From Odoribacter sp036657595 (GTDB lineage: Bacteria; Bacteroidota; Bacteroidia; Bacteroidales; Marinifilaceae), in the NCBI GenBank assembly GCA_036657595.1, contig JAVXFZ010000010.1, positions 1-54,204 on the forward strand: DNA of 54,204 nucleotides, read 5' to 3'. The notes under the pieces were generated by a model. That model worked only from the letters and a program-made list of their open reading frames with translations, did no database searches and was not told the origin of the DNA. The translations under genes were made by a program, and so were the position numbers. Below are positions 32,847 to 40,969 of this stretch, one piece after another. Positions within the stretch are counted from its first letter, which is position 1. Every line of letters begins with the position of its first letter.

Positions 32847-34016
32847 CTATTTCTGACTGAGAATAATCGTTTTTCCTTTTAAACAGGCTTTGATTTGTCC
32901 CGTTTCCTCAAAAAGCTCCAGTATGGGAGAAATATCTCCGTAGCGGTTGATGTTGCAGCCAAATTTTAAATCTTTCATCGTATTGTTTTGGTAAAACACC
33001 TGAATATCATACCAGCGGGACAGGTAAATCATAATATCTTCCAATCTCCAATCCTTGAAATAGAAATGACCGCTTTTCCAAGCAATATATTGCTCCACGT
33101 CTACATTTTCTACCTGAATCCGATGGGATGCTTTGTCAAAATGGGCTTGCTGTGACGGTTTCAACACAAGAGGAGTTGATAAACAAGAAGAAGTCACTTT
33201 CACCGAACCGTTGACCAAAGTGGTACGGGCAATGTTGTCTTCGCTGTAACAGGAGATATTAAAAACAGTCCCCAATACTTCAACATTCATCTGAGCGGTT
33301 TTGACAATAAAAGGTTTTCGCTGTTTGCTGACTTCAAAATACGCTTCGCCTTCTAATTCCACTTCTCGCGTAGCACCACTGAAATGAACCGGAAAACGGA
33401 GCGAACTCATCGCATTTAGATAGACGATGGTCCCGTCGCTTAGTTTTAGGGTGTATTCACCGCCTCGGGGGATTTCTATTTTATTGTACACCAACTCCCG
33501 ATTTGATCCCTTCGTTTTATAATTGAGTATAGAGGAATCTTTGGTGATGGTTGTCCCGTTCTTTTCTTGTAATTTAAAAGTCTGCTTTTCTTCTAAATCG
33601 ACAACCGAACCGTCTGCCAAGGTCAAAATGGCTTTGGCACTTCCGGGTAGAATAGTTTTCTCCTGATTGTAGACGGCTATTGAATTTTCAGGTAGGGGTT
33701 TATACATAAAAAAGTAAGAAACCGTCACGACTAAAACGATTGCGGCAGCATAAGCGGAATATCTGATAATGAATTTTTTCACCTGTCTGTGATGAATCTG
33801 TTGTTTAACAGATTTCCAACCTTTTTCCTGATTATATTTTTGGCTTTTCTTCCGGTGAGCTGCAATATGCTGCGGATCGCACAATTCGTCAAACAAAGCC
33901 CGATTTCGAGGGGATGCTTCTTTCCATTCCTCTAATTCTTTCCTCTCTTCCTCACTGATCTCCCCCGCAAGAAAGCGAGCAATCAAAGCTGATAGGGTAT
34001 ATTTTTCGTCTTGCAT
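32847..34016 (-). CDS. FecR-family anti-sigma/sigma regulator
   Basis: Inner-membrane signal relay of 389 residues that holds the ECF sigma factor and receives the signal from the STN domain of SusC. It has an N-terminal cytoplasmic anti-sigma region (LIARFLAGEISEEERKELEEW), one transmembrane helix (about 84-107), then the periplasmic FecR domain with PRGGEYTLKLSDGTIVYLNA and FSGATREVELEGEAYFEVSKQ, and a C-terminal DUF4974-type domain (DWRLEDIMIYLSRWYDI). It lies 174 bp after the sigma gene and 90 bp before susC. Confidence 0.94.
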   Translation of the reverse strand: MQDEKYTLSALIARFLAGEISEEERKELEEWKEASPRNRALFDELCDPQHIAAHRKKSQKYNQEKGWKSVKQQIHHRQVKKFIIRYSAYAAAIVLVVTVSYFFMYKPLPENSIAVYNQEKTILPGSAKAILTLADGSVVDLEEKQTFKLQEKNGTTITKDSSILNYKTKGSNRELVYNKIEIPRGGEYTLKLSDGTIVYLNAMSSLRFPVHFSGATREVELEGEAYFEVSKQRKPFIVKTAQMNVEVLGTVFNISCYSEDNIARTTLVNGSVKVTSSCLSTPLVLKPSQQAHFDKASHRIQVENVDVEQYIAWKSGHFYFKDWRLEDIMIYLSRWYDIQVFYQNNTMKDLKFGCNINRYGDISPILELFEETGQIKACLKGKTIILSQK

Positions 34017-34190
34017 AAATTAATGGCTTTCCTATATAACAGCTATCATCGAATTATGGGGTAAAAGAAATGTAATTATTTAAAAAAATAACATTTACAT
34101 ACGTTCATACTCACTTCTCAAGGCAATGATTAACAGATAGTAGCACGTGGAATGAAGACAGAATAATTTTAGCGTATAAAAAGGAAAGGA

Positions 34191-34739
34191 TCAAATGACG
34201 GGAAGCAGCAGGTAGAAATAATCTTTTAATTCCACGCGTAATTTTTTATAGGCAATTTTTTTGAGGCTATGAATTGTTTCCTCAGTGACCTGTAAGGTTT
34301 CTGCAATTTCTTTATTGTTTTTACCTTCCAATGCCAACAGCATCATACGGCGACTCTGTGTCGGTAGCTTTTCAATCGAATGGAGCAACACGCGGTAAGT
34401 TTCTTCTTCAATGACGTGATCGCTAAAAAAAGCTTCTTCCGTTTTCGCTAACACTTTATTGGCGTAGTTGGTTGCCACTTTGCGATGTTCCAACTCATTC
34501 AAGGCTTGGTTGCGGATCGACGTATATAAAAAAGACTTTATCTGGTGTAAAAAATGAAAGTCCGCTCGGCGTTGCCACAGTTTGATAAAACATTCCTGAA
34601 CAATATCCGTCGCCTCGTCGCTATCCTCCGTGTAATGCTCTGCAAAAAGGCACAACGGCACATAAAAATGATCGAATAACTTTTTGTAAGAGGATAGATT
34701 ACTCAAATCTACAACTATTTCCTTCGGTTGGTCAACCAT
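34191..34739 (-). CDS. ECF sigma-70 factor (FecI-like)
   Basis: RNA polymerase sigma factor of about 182 residues. Region 2 reads LFDHFYVPLCLFAEHYT to DIVQECFIKLWQRR and region 4 reads LPTQSRRMMLLALEGKNNKEIAETLQVTEETIHSLK with a helix-turn-helix. I prefer the ATG at 34737-34739: an AAAGGA site lies at the right spacing and the length is then normal. An upstream ATG at 34814 would add 25 residues without a ribosome site. It probably drives the susCD operon after release by FecR. The leader holds a strong inverted repeat covering the ribosome site. Confidence 0.9.
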   Translation of the reverse strand: MVDQPKEIVVDLSNLSSYKKLFDHFYVPLCLFAEHYTEDSDEATDIVQECFIKLWQRRADFHFLHQIKSFLYTSIRNQALNELEHRKVATNYANKVLAKTEEAFFSDHVIEEETYRVLLHSIEKLPTQSRRMMLLALEGKNNKEIAETLQVTEETIHSLKKIAYKKLRVELKDYFYLLLPVI

Positions 34740-34742
34740 TTT

Positions 34743-34898
34743 AAACGTTCCTTTTTTTGAGTCGTCAATATGACGCTTTTCACAAGGATCAAGAACGTCT
34801 TGAATACTTCCCATAACTGATTATCTTATAGATTTGTAACTATTCCTCATCTATTGTTTTTTTTTTAGATAATAATGATCTGAAAAAAAGGAACGTTT
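34743..34898 (-). promoter_or_regulatory. Inverted repeat able to sequester the sigma-factor ribosome-binding site
   Basis: In the minus-strand transcript AAACGUUCCUUUUUUU (34898-34883) is fully complementary, 16 of 16, to AAAAAAAGGAACGUUU (34758-34743). The second arm contains the AAGGA site just before the ATG at 34739; the first arm lies only a few nucleotides after the predicted transcription start. Loop 124 nt, containing the alternative ATG at 34814. Confidence 0.55.
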
Positions 34899-34905
34899 TA
34901 TTTTG

Positions 34906-34913
34906 CAAATATA
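34906..34913 (-). promoter_or_regulatory. -7 box for the ECF sigma gene
   Basis: TATATTTG on the minus strand, matching TAnnTTTG. Transcription would begin near 34902, so the first arm of the inverted repeat forms the extreme 5' end of the RNA. No TTTG box upstream. Confidence 0.45.
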
Positions 34914-35022
34914 CATATTTAAATATTTTTTATGTCATATAAATAGATGAAATGTAAAAAATAAACTGCTTTTAGGGGAAGAATGAAAGGGGTGGTGGCT
35001 CATTTTATGAGTTTTCCTCCAC

Positions 35023-35658
35023 TCACACCTCTCTACTTCCGTCCCACAGCAACAAGCTATTTGAAGCCCGTTTCCCGTTGGCTGAAATAGCAAAACAGTA
35101 GACGAAGGTATGCGAAGGTGACCAGCGCACCGGTATAGGGTATATCTGCTTCAGTACATCACCTCTTTTTCCAAAAATAATCAGGTGCGCCGCGAGGCGT
35201 TCGTCTTCCCACAGAACGAGGTACAACAAATCCTCTCGGGTGGAAAAAGCCGATATATTTTGCACAGCGGATGCCACTCGAAATTGTCCATCCGAAAATG
35301 TCGCTTTCATAGCGGGTGACAATTGCTGTCCGGCAGAAAATACCAATCGCCGGCTGTCTAAATGGGCGACCAACGTCCCGTCCAGATCGAACGCCTGTCT
35401 ATTGGCACGGACAAAAGCATTGCGCGATGCTGTCACATACGCTGACGGGAAACCCACCGCAGCCGCTTGGTGGAGGCGGGCAACCAATTGATTGGCTGCC
35501 TTAAAGCGGATCCTTGCCTCTGTCTGCATCGGTGTGCGGGGATTGTGTATTTTCATCGGTTTACCTCTCACAATTTCTTGATTGCGAGAAGTGTACATCA
35601 CTAAATTTGCTACACTCTGATGAAGATTCCCAAATAAAAAAGAATGAAAAAGAGCCAT
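35023..35658 (-). CDS. DUF6266-like protein (copy 2 of a tandem pair)
   Basis: 211-residue protein without signal peptide. The N-terminal pattern VVMYTSRN-like turn, RGKPMKIHNPRTPMQTEARIRF resembles DUF6266, a Bacteroidetes family of unknown function. A beta-rich C-terminal half (LLYLVLWEDERLAAHLIIFG, HTFVYCFAISANGKRASNSL) looks immunoglobulin-like. It starts 40 bp after a related gene. Both are richer in G+C codons than their neighbours by eye, which may point to transfer. No function assigned. Confidence 0.6.
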   Translation of the reverse strand: MALFHSFLFGNLHQSVANLVMYTSRNQEIVRGKPMKIHNPRTPMQTEARIRFKAANQLVARLHQAAAVGFPSAYVTASRNAFVRANRQAFDLDGTLVAHLDSRRLVFSAGQQLSPAMKATFSDGQFRVASAVQNISAFSTREDLLYLVLWEDERLAAHLIIFGKRGDVLKQIYPIPVRWSPSHTFVYCFAISANGKRASNSLLLWDGSREV

Positions 35659-35698
35659 AATTTTCGTATTTTAAAGAGGTAACTGTCGTTCACTAAAA

Positions 35699-36355
35699 TC
35701 AGGGAATTGAAGGGTTGACAGCCTCCAATTTAAAATACCGCTGCTCAGAAAATTGATCGGAACCTTCCGTGCGGAAAAATACATACAAGTGAACCGTTTC
35801 ATTGCCCTGTCTGTCTAATGAAATCAACGCTCGCTGTTCCCCCCGGCGGGAAGCATCGGTGGGGCAAATAAACACTTCAAAAGGGGCGTGTTCGTAGATC
35901 ACCGCCGCCATCAGTCGGTCGTTTGCTCGTGCGGGTGTTTGTCCGGGCACTTCTTCCCACGTGACGGTAATCGCATTTTCACCTGTTGCGGCGACTTTCA
36001 TCTCGGCAGGTAATTGTAGCTTTCCTTCCGATAGGTCAATGTTTGAATAATCAAATATATATCCGTCTTTATCGAAAGCATTGATATTATACATCACAAA
36101 CAGGTTATAACCCGAACAACCGCCTTTTTGGGCAGCTATCCGCCAAATCTGTTGAAAGGGAGTGCCCACCAAATTCTTGTAAAATGCTACGACAGCATTC
36201 ATCCGCCCGCGTTGGAGCAATTGCGGATCGCTCTTTGCATCCTGATAGGATAGAGGGGTACGGCGACGAAAGGTCTGACCGTAACGATGGCAAACAACCC
36301 ATCGCGATGGATGGCGTGTAGTGCCTGTTTTTGAGGAAATAGATTCATTGTTCAT
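35699..36355 (-). CDS. DUF6266-like protein (copy 1 of a tandem pair)
   Basis: 218-residue protein without signal peptide. It shares the layout of the following gene: an arginine-rich N-terminal segment (YGQTFRRRTPLSYQDAKSDP, QLLQRGRMNAVVAFYKNL) equivalent to the R-x-K-P-x(n)-N-P-x-x-x-Q-x(n)-R pattern of DUF6266, then a fibronectin-like strand series (NAITVTWEEVPGQTPARAND, HLYVFFRTE). It has a good promoter upstream and is probably cotranscribed with copy 2. Unknown function. Confidence 0.55.
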   Translation of the reverse strand: MNNESISSKTGTTRHPSRWVVCHRYGQTFRRRTPLSYQDAKSDPQLLQRGRMNAVVAFYKNLVGTPFQQIWRIAAQKGGCSGYNLFVMYNINAFDKDGYIFDYSNIDLSEGKLQLPAEMKVAATGENAITVTWEEVPGQTPARANDRLMAAVIYEHAPFEVFICPTDASRRGEQRALISLDRQGNETVHLYVFFRTEGSDQFSEQRYFKLEAVNPSIP

Positions 36356-36408
36356 AAGCTAAATTTTGATCGGTGTTTAACCATCGCCATCATCCGTCAA
36401 CACTACCT

Positions 36409-36441
36409 CAAATATATACTAAAAAATATCCGAATTCCAAA
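36409..36441 (-). promoter_or_regulatory. Promoter of the DUF6266-like pair (TTTG-N21-TATATTTG)
   Basis: On the minus strand TTTG (36441-36438) is followed after 21 bp by TATATTTG (36416-36409), about 54 bp before the ATG at 36355. The remainder of 36356-36734 has AT-rich DNA with two GATTTTAAAT copies (36644, 36663) but no gene. Confidence 0.6.
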
Positions 36442-36678
36442 TAAAAAGCCTGAAAAATCTTTTTCGTTGCACTTTGTAAGCACTTTATAGCAAAGATGGA
36501 TGCATTTTATCTAAGCGATGATGTTTTTATAAGCTGTCGTTGTAGAGAAATAGCGGTTGGGGGAGATAAAACGAATGAATGTTTGCCTTTAGATCGCTTG
36601 CCAATACTTCTGTCAGGGAAGTAAGAGATAGATTGGAAGGATAGATTTTAAATTTGATTTTTGATTTTAAATGATTGC

Positions 36679-36708
36679 TTTGCTTTTTAATAAAATACCC
36701 TACATTTG
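36679..36708 (+). promoter_or_regulatory. Promoter of the metalloprotease lipoprotein gene (TTTG-N18-TACATTTG)
   Basis: TTTG at 36679-36682 and TACATTTG at 36701-36708, 18 bp apart, 26 bp before the ATG at 36735. Confidence 0.6.
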
Positions 36709-36734
36709 TCATATAAAAATTAAAATTTGTAAGA

Positions 36735-37964
36735 ATGAAATTTAGGATCATTTTGTTTTTGGGTTTGGCATTGTCAATGATCGGATGTGACACGACGGAT
36801 GACATTAAAAGTTCTTCAGAAAGACCCTCTCTGTCTGTTTATCGCTTCGACAGTGCACAACACGTTTTGAAAATAGCTGTCAATCCGGCGACGGAATGGA
36901 CGATTGCGGGAGAATACAGTTGGTGTAAGCCGGATCAACTCTCCGGCAAGGGGAACGATTCGCTGACGATTCGGATTGAAGCCAACGTCACGACACAGGA
37001 GCGAATGATGAGATTGTTTATTACGGAGACGGAGGCTCGTCAATCCATTCAGATCATTCAAGCGGGTTCGTCGAGCGAATATCATTACAAATTGCCGGTG
37101 ATTTTTCATATTTTATACAACAATGCTGCTTCTACGAGGGAAAATGTGACAGGAGAAAGGATTTATCAAACGATCAGCGATTGCAATGAATTTTACAAAA
37201 ATTCAAATAAAAGTGTGGATATGAATCTTGAGTTTGTTCTCGCCACCCACGATCCGACGGGAAAGTTACTGGCAGAACCGGGTATTGAACGCATCCACCG
37301 GGAGCCGTCCATCGTGATGGATTGTTGGCAATTTATGGGGAATAAGGAGTTTGTTCCTTATTTGTGGGATCTGAATCAGTATATCAATATCTTTATTTAT
37401 ACATTTAGCAATGAGTATGTTACAGGAATTTCCCACATGCCTTATTCCATTGGAAGGAACGGATTGGCAGGACTTTATAACGGTGATTATTTTCTGACAA
37501 ACCCGACTTTAGATTATCCGCATTGCCTTTCAATGAATAATATATTTATGCAGACACAACATTCTGGCTTAAAAATGCCGGATGCAACCTTGACTTTTAC
37601 TCACGAAATGGGACACTATTTGGGCTTGTTTCACGTATTTATGGAAGGAAATACAGTAACGGATTATTGCGACGATACGGAAACGTATGACCGTGCTGCT
37701 TATGATGATTGGTTGAAAACACAGCCGAATGACGTGTCGTTTGGAAAATTGGTGAAACGGACAAGCCCGGAAGGATATGGTTTTATTTCTTATAATATAA
37801 TGGACTACGATCATTCGTATTTGAATCAATTCACGCCCGATCAACGGAAACGCGTACGGTATGTGCTTGAAAACAGTCCGTTAATACCGGGACCAAAGAC
37901 AACCGGTAGTCGGACAAGAAGCGATATGAGTATGGAAAAACCGAAAGCTCGAGCGATCGAGTAG
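36735..37964 (+). CDS. Zinc metalloprotease lipoprotein (M43-like, BF0631 family)
   Basis: Surface or periplasmic lipoprotein of 409 residues with lipobox IGC (C18). Residues about 30-115 form a BACON-like beta domain (VNPATEWTIAG, SLTIRIEANVTTQERMMRL). The protease domain has the metzincin zinc site HEMGHYLGLFH (H290, H294, H300; E291 catalytic) and the Met-turn SYNIMDYD. This matches Bacteroidales metalloproteinase lipoproteins and pappalysin/cytophagalysin relatives. Targets are unknown; extracellular protein or peptide digestion is likely. Followed after 46 bp by a secreted BamE-like protein gene. Confidence 0.9.
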   Translation: MKFRIILFLGLALSMIGCDTTDDIKSSSERPSLSVYRFDSAQHVLKIAVNPATEWTIAGEYSWCKPDQLSGKGNDSLTIRIEANVTTQERMMRLFITETEARQSIQIIQAGSSSEYHYKLPVIFHILYNNAASTRENVTGERIYQTISDCNEFYKNSNKSVDMNLEFVLATHDPTGKLLAEPGIERIHREPSIVMDCWQFMGNKEFVPYLWDLNQYINIFIYTFSNEYVTGISHMPYSIGRNGLAGLYNGDYFLTNPTLDYPHCLSMNNIFMQTQHSGLKMPDATLTFTHEMGHYLGLFHVFMEGNTVTDYCDDTETYDRAAYDDWLKTQPNDVSFGKLVKRTSPEGYGFISYNIMDYDHSYLNQFTPDQRKRVRYVLENSPLIPGPKTTGSRTRSDMSMEKPKARAIE

Positions 37965-38010
37965 TCTTTGAAATGGGTTGAGTAGAACGGAACAATATAA
38001 TTAGAAGGAT

Positions 38011-38493
38011 ATGAAATTAAAATTCTGTTTAATAGTAGCTTTTATGTGGATGGCTGTCGATGCATTGCAGGCTCAGGAAGCGATCAAAGTGAATCAGTTG
38101 GAAATGGGCAAGGTGTATTCTAAAAGACAGATTTATAAGGCTCTTGGGCGACCTACGAAAGTGGAGGCTGTCACGAATGAGGTGTATGAAGGAACGGTTA
38201 AAACTTATTTTTATGGAGAGAATAGTTTTTCATTTGTGGATGGAGAGTTTCACGGTTTTAAGTTCAAAAATCCTGCTTTTGCAGTGAACGGTCTGTTGAA
38301 AGTGGGCGATCGGTTGGGGGTGGTAGATGAATTGGGAGGAATCAAAGTGGAAGGGGAATCGACTCCTACGAAAGGTTACATTTATTGGAAGCCTTCGGAA
38401 ATAGGAGTGTATGCGATGATTTATTTTGCTATCATTTATGATTTAAACGATCAGGTCGTCACCGATATTGTTTGTTGTATTCACGATCTTTGA
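38011..38493 (+). CDS. Secreted small protein, BamE/SmpA-like fold suspected
   Basis: 160-residue protein with signal peptide ending near LQAQ (residue 22). MGKVYSKRQIYKALGRPTKVE followed by KTYFYGENSFSFVDGEF resembles the SmpA/BamE/BLIP pattern of a helix pair ending in G-x-P followed by paired strands with Y and F-x-D-G. The similarity is only by eye. It may be cotranscribed with the protease; a role as inhibitor or chaperone would be inference. Confidence 0.5.
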   Translation: MKLKFCLIVAFMWMAVDALQAQEAIKVNQLEMGKVYSKRQIYKALGRPTKVEAVTNEVYEGTVKTYFYGENSFSFVDGEFHGFKFKNPAFAVNGLLKVGDRLGVVDELGGIKVEGESTPTKGYIYWKPSEIGVYAMIYFAIIYDLNDQVVTDIVCCIHDL

Positions 38494-38566
38494 AAGGGAA
38501 GATTCTTGTTGTTTGTGGGAATAGATCAGTCAAGTAATTTCATTTCATAAAGTGGAAAATATGTTT

Positions 38567-38574
38567 TATTTTTG
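38567..38574 (+). promoter_or_regulatory. -7 box for argS
   Basis: TATTTTTG, matching TAnnTTTG; TTTC lies 20 bp upstream. The 40-nt leader contains a small GTCC-GCAA-GGAC hairpin (38587-38598) with a GNRA-type loop. Confidence 0.5.
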
Positions 38575-38619
38575 TAAAATGTAAAAGTCCGCAAGGACAG
38601 AAGGTATTTAAAATTTATA

Positions 38620-40419
38620 ATGACAGATATGAGTATAGAAAGTCTGGTGACCTCAAAGGTTATAGAAGCAGTGAAGCAGTGTTACGATGCGGAGGTGGAA
38701 GCGGAAAATGTTCAATTGCAGGCAACTCGTAAAGAGTTTAGCGGTGATCTGACGGTGGTGGTGTTTCCATTTACCCGTTTTTCAAAGAAATCGCCGGAAG
38801 AAACCGGGAAGCAGTTGGGAAGCTATTTGAAGGAACACATTGATGAGATTCAGGATTATAATGTGGTGAAGGGTTTTTTGAATATAGAGATTTCTGCTGC
38901 CTATTGGTTGGAGGTGTTGAATGAAGTGGCAAAAGATCCGAAATATGGATATGCACACCAGAAGAGCGGCTGTTCATATATGATTGAATATTCTTCGCCG
39001 AACACAAACAAACCTTTACATCTTGGACATATTCGCAACAATTTGTTGGGATGGTCGGTTTCTGAAATTCAGAAAGCGAACGGGCACGAGGTGAAAATGG
39101 TGAATTTAGTGAACGATCGGGGAATACATATTTGCAAAAGTATGATCGCGTGGAAAAAGTTTGCCAACGGGGCGACACCGGAGTCTACGGGAAAGAAAGG
39201 CGATCATTTTGTCGGGGATTATTATGTCCGTTTCGATAAAGAATATAAGGCGGAAATCAAGCAATTGATGGAACGGGAGGGAATGGACGAGGAGGAAGCT
39301 AAAAAGAAGGCACCGATTTTGGAGGAAGCACAGGAGATGTTGCGGAAATGGGAAGCCGGCGATCGGGAAACGGTGACGCTTTGGCGGACGATGAATGATT
39401 GGGTGTTAAAGGGATTTGAGGAGACCTATCGGTTGATGGGTGTCACTTTTGATAAAGTGTATTTTGAATCGCAGACGTATAAAAAGGGACGGGATATTGT
39501 GTTGAAAGGGTTGGCTGACGGTGTTTTATATCGGAAGGAGACGGGGAGTGTGTGGGCGGATTTGACGGGTGAGGGATTGGATCATAAATTGTTGTTGAGG
39601 GATGACGGGACTTCGGTTTATATGACACAGGATATTGGAACGGCGTATGAGCGGTTTAATGAGTTTGCGATGGATGAGATGATCTATGTCGTTGGAAATG
39701 AACAAAATTATCATTTTCAAGTGCTGTCGTTGGTCTGCGCTAAATTAGGATTCCCGTGGGCGGATAAAATCAGACATCTCTCGTATGGGATGGTCGAATT
39801 GCCGGAAGGTAAGATGAAATCGCGGGAGGGTACGGTGGTGGATGCCGACGATTTGATGAATGAGATGATTGATACGGCTCGGGAAACGTCAAAAGAGTTG
39901 GGAAAACTGGAAGGATATTCGGAAGCGGAAGCGGAAGATGTTTATCGGAAAGTGGCTCTGGGAGCTTTGAAGTATTTTATGCTGAAAGTTGATCCGAAGA
40001 AAACAATGATGTTTAATCCGAAAGAATCGATTGATTTTAACGGAAATACGGGACCTTTTATTCAATATACCTATGCCCGTATTCGTTCGGTGTTGCGGAA
40101 AGCAGCGGAAATGGGTACAAAGCCCTTCGTTGCAAGTATTCATCTTCCGATTTCGGAAAAAGAACAGGAGTTGATAAAATTAGTAGCGAAGTTGCCTGAT
40201 GCCGTAAAAGAAGCCGGTGCAGGATATAGTCCGGCATTGTTGGCTAATTATTCTTATGATTTGGCGAAAGAGTTTAATCAATTCTACCACGATTCTTCGA
40301 TTTTGAAAGAGGAGAACGTTGACTTGAAGAATTTCCGCTTATTGCTGGCAGAACAGTGTGGAGAGGCGATTAAGAATGCTATGGGGATGTTGGGAATAGA
40401 GATGCCGGAAAGGATGTAA
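38620..40419 (+). CDS. argS: Arginyl-tRNA synthetase
   Basis: Class I aminoacyl-tRNA synthetase of 599 residues that charges tRNA-Arg. The HIGH-type signature is SSPNTNKPLHLGHIRNN (HLGH, about 126-142) and the KMSKS equivalent is KMKSREGTVV (about 391-400), as usual in ArgRS. The N-terminal Add-1 domain and the C-terminal anticodon-binding domain (TGPFIQYTYARIRSVLRKA and SYDLAKEFNQFYHD) are complete. An ATG three codons later could also start it. Confidence 0.98.
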   Translation: MTDMSIESLVTSKVIEAVKQCYDAEVEAENVQLQATRKEFSGDLTVVVFPFTRFSKKSPEETGKQLGSYLKEHIDEIQDYNVVKGFLNIEISAAYWLEVLNEVAKDPKYGYAHQKSGCSYMIEYSSPNTNKPLHLGHIRNNLLGWSVSEIQKANGHEVKMVNLVNDRGIHICKSMIAWKKFANGATPESTGKKGDHFVGDYYVRFDKEYKAEIKQLMEREGMDEEEAKKKAPILEEAQEMLRKWEAGDRETVTLWRTMNDWVLKGFEETYRLMGVTFDKVYFESQTYKKGRDIVLKGLADGVLYRKETGSVWADLTGEGLDHKLLLRDDGTSVYMTQDIGTAYERFNEFAMDEMIYVVGNEQNYHFQVLSLVCAKLGFPWADKIRHLSYGMVELPEGKMKSREGTVVDADDLMNEMIDTARETSKELGKLEGYSEAEAEDVYRKVALGALKYFMLKVDPKKTMMFNPKESIDFNGNTGPFIQYTYARIRSVLRKAAEMGTKPFVASIHLPISEKEQELIKLVAKLPDAVKEAGAGYSPALLANYSYDLAKEFNQFYHDSSILKEENVDLKNFRLLLAEQCGEAIKNAMGMLGIEMPERM

Positions 40420-40447
40420 GTGAATCATAATAAAACGGATAGATAAG

Positions 40448-40969
40448 ATGGAAAGGATGAAAGGATACCAATGGGTGAAGCCGAAGGAGGTGGAGGATAA
40501 TTATATTCGACTGATAGGGGATCAATGGATGTTGGTGACTGCCGGAGCGGAAGAGAAGTTTAATATGATGACAGCCAGCTGGGGAGGTGTGGGGTATTTG
40601 TGGAACAAGCCGGTGGTTTTTATCTTCATCCGTCCGCAGCGGTATACGTTTGGTCTGATCGAGGAGCAGGAGCATTTTACCTTGTCGTTTTATGACGAAA
40701 AGTATCGTCCGGTATTGAATCTTTGTGGAAAAATATCGGGACGCGATCAGGATAAAGTGAAGGAATCCGGATTAACGCCCTGTCTGACAGAGCAGGGAAA
40801 TATCGCTTTTGAGGAAGCGGGCTTGATATTGGAATGTAAGAAATTATACGCTGATTTTTTACGACCGGAAATGTTTTTGGATCCGACGCTTTGCAAACAA
40901 ATATATGCGGAAGGGGATTTTCATAAGATGTATGTGGCTGAAATAACAAGTGGATGGAAAAAGGAATGA
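40448..40969 (+). CDS. Flavin reductase family protein
   Basis: 173-residue FMN-binding split-barrel protein. MLVTAGAEEKFNMMTASWGGVGYLWNKP is the flavodoxin-reductase/flavoredoxin start and FIRPQRYTFGLIEEQEHFTLSF holds the flavin site. It probably passes electrons from a reduced carrier to FMN; a specific partner is not evident. Its TGA overlaps the ATG of the PHP phosphatase gene (ATGA), so the two are translationally coupled. A second in-frame ATG follows at 40457. Confidence 0.85.
   Translation: MERMKGYQWVKPKEVEDNYIRLIGDQWMLVTAGAEEKFNMMTASWGGVGYLWNKPVVFIFIRPQRYTFGLIEEQEHFTLSFYDEKYRPVLNLCGKISGRDQDKVKESGLTPCLTEQGNIAFEEAGLILECKKLYADFLRPEMFLDPTLCKQIYAEGDFHKMYVAEITSGWKKE

Noticed and set aside
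36527..36805. 92-codon minus-strand frame before the metalloprotease
   Set aside because: It runs across the metalloprotease promoter and signal-peptide codons and lacks any domain or good start context.
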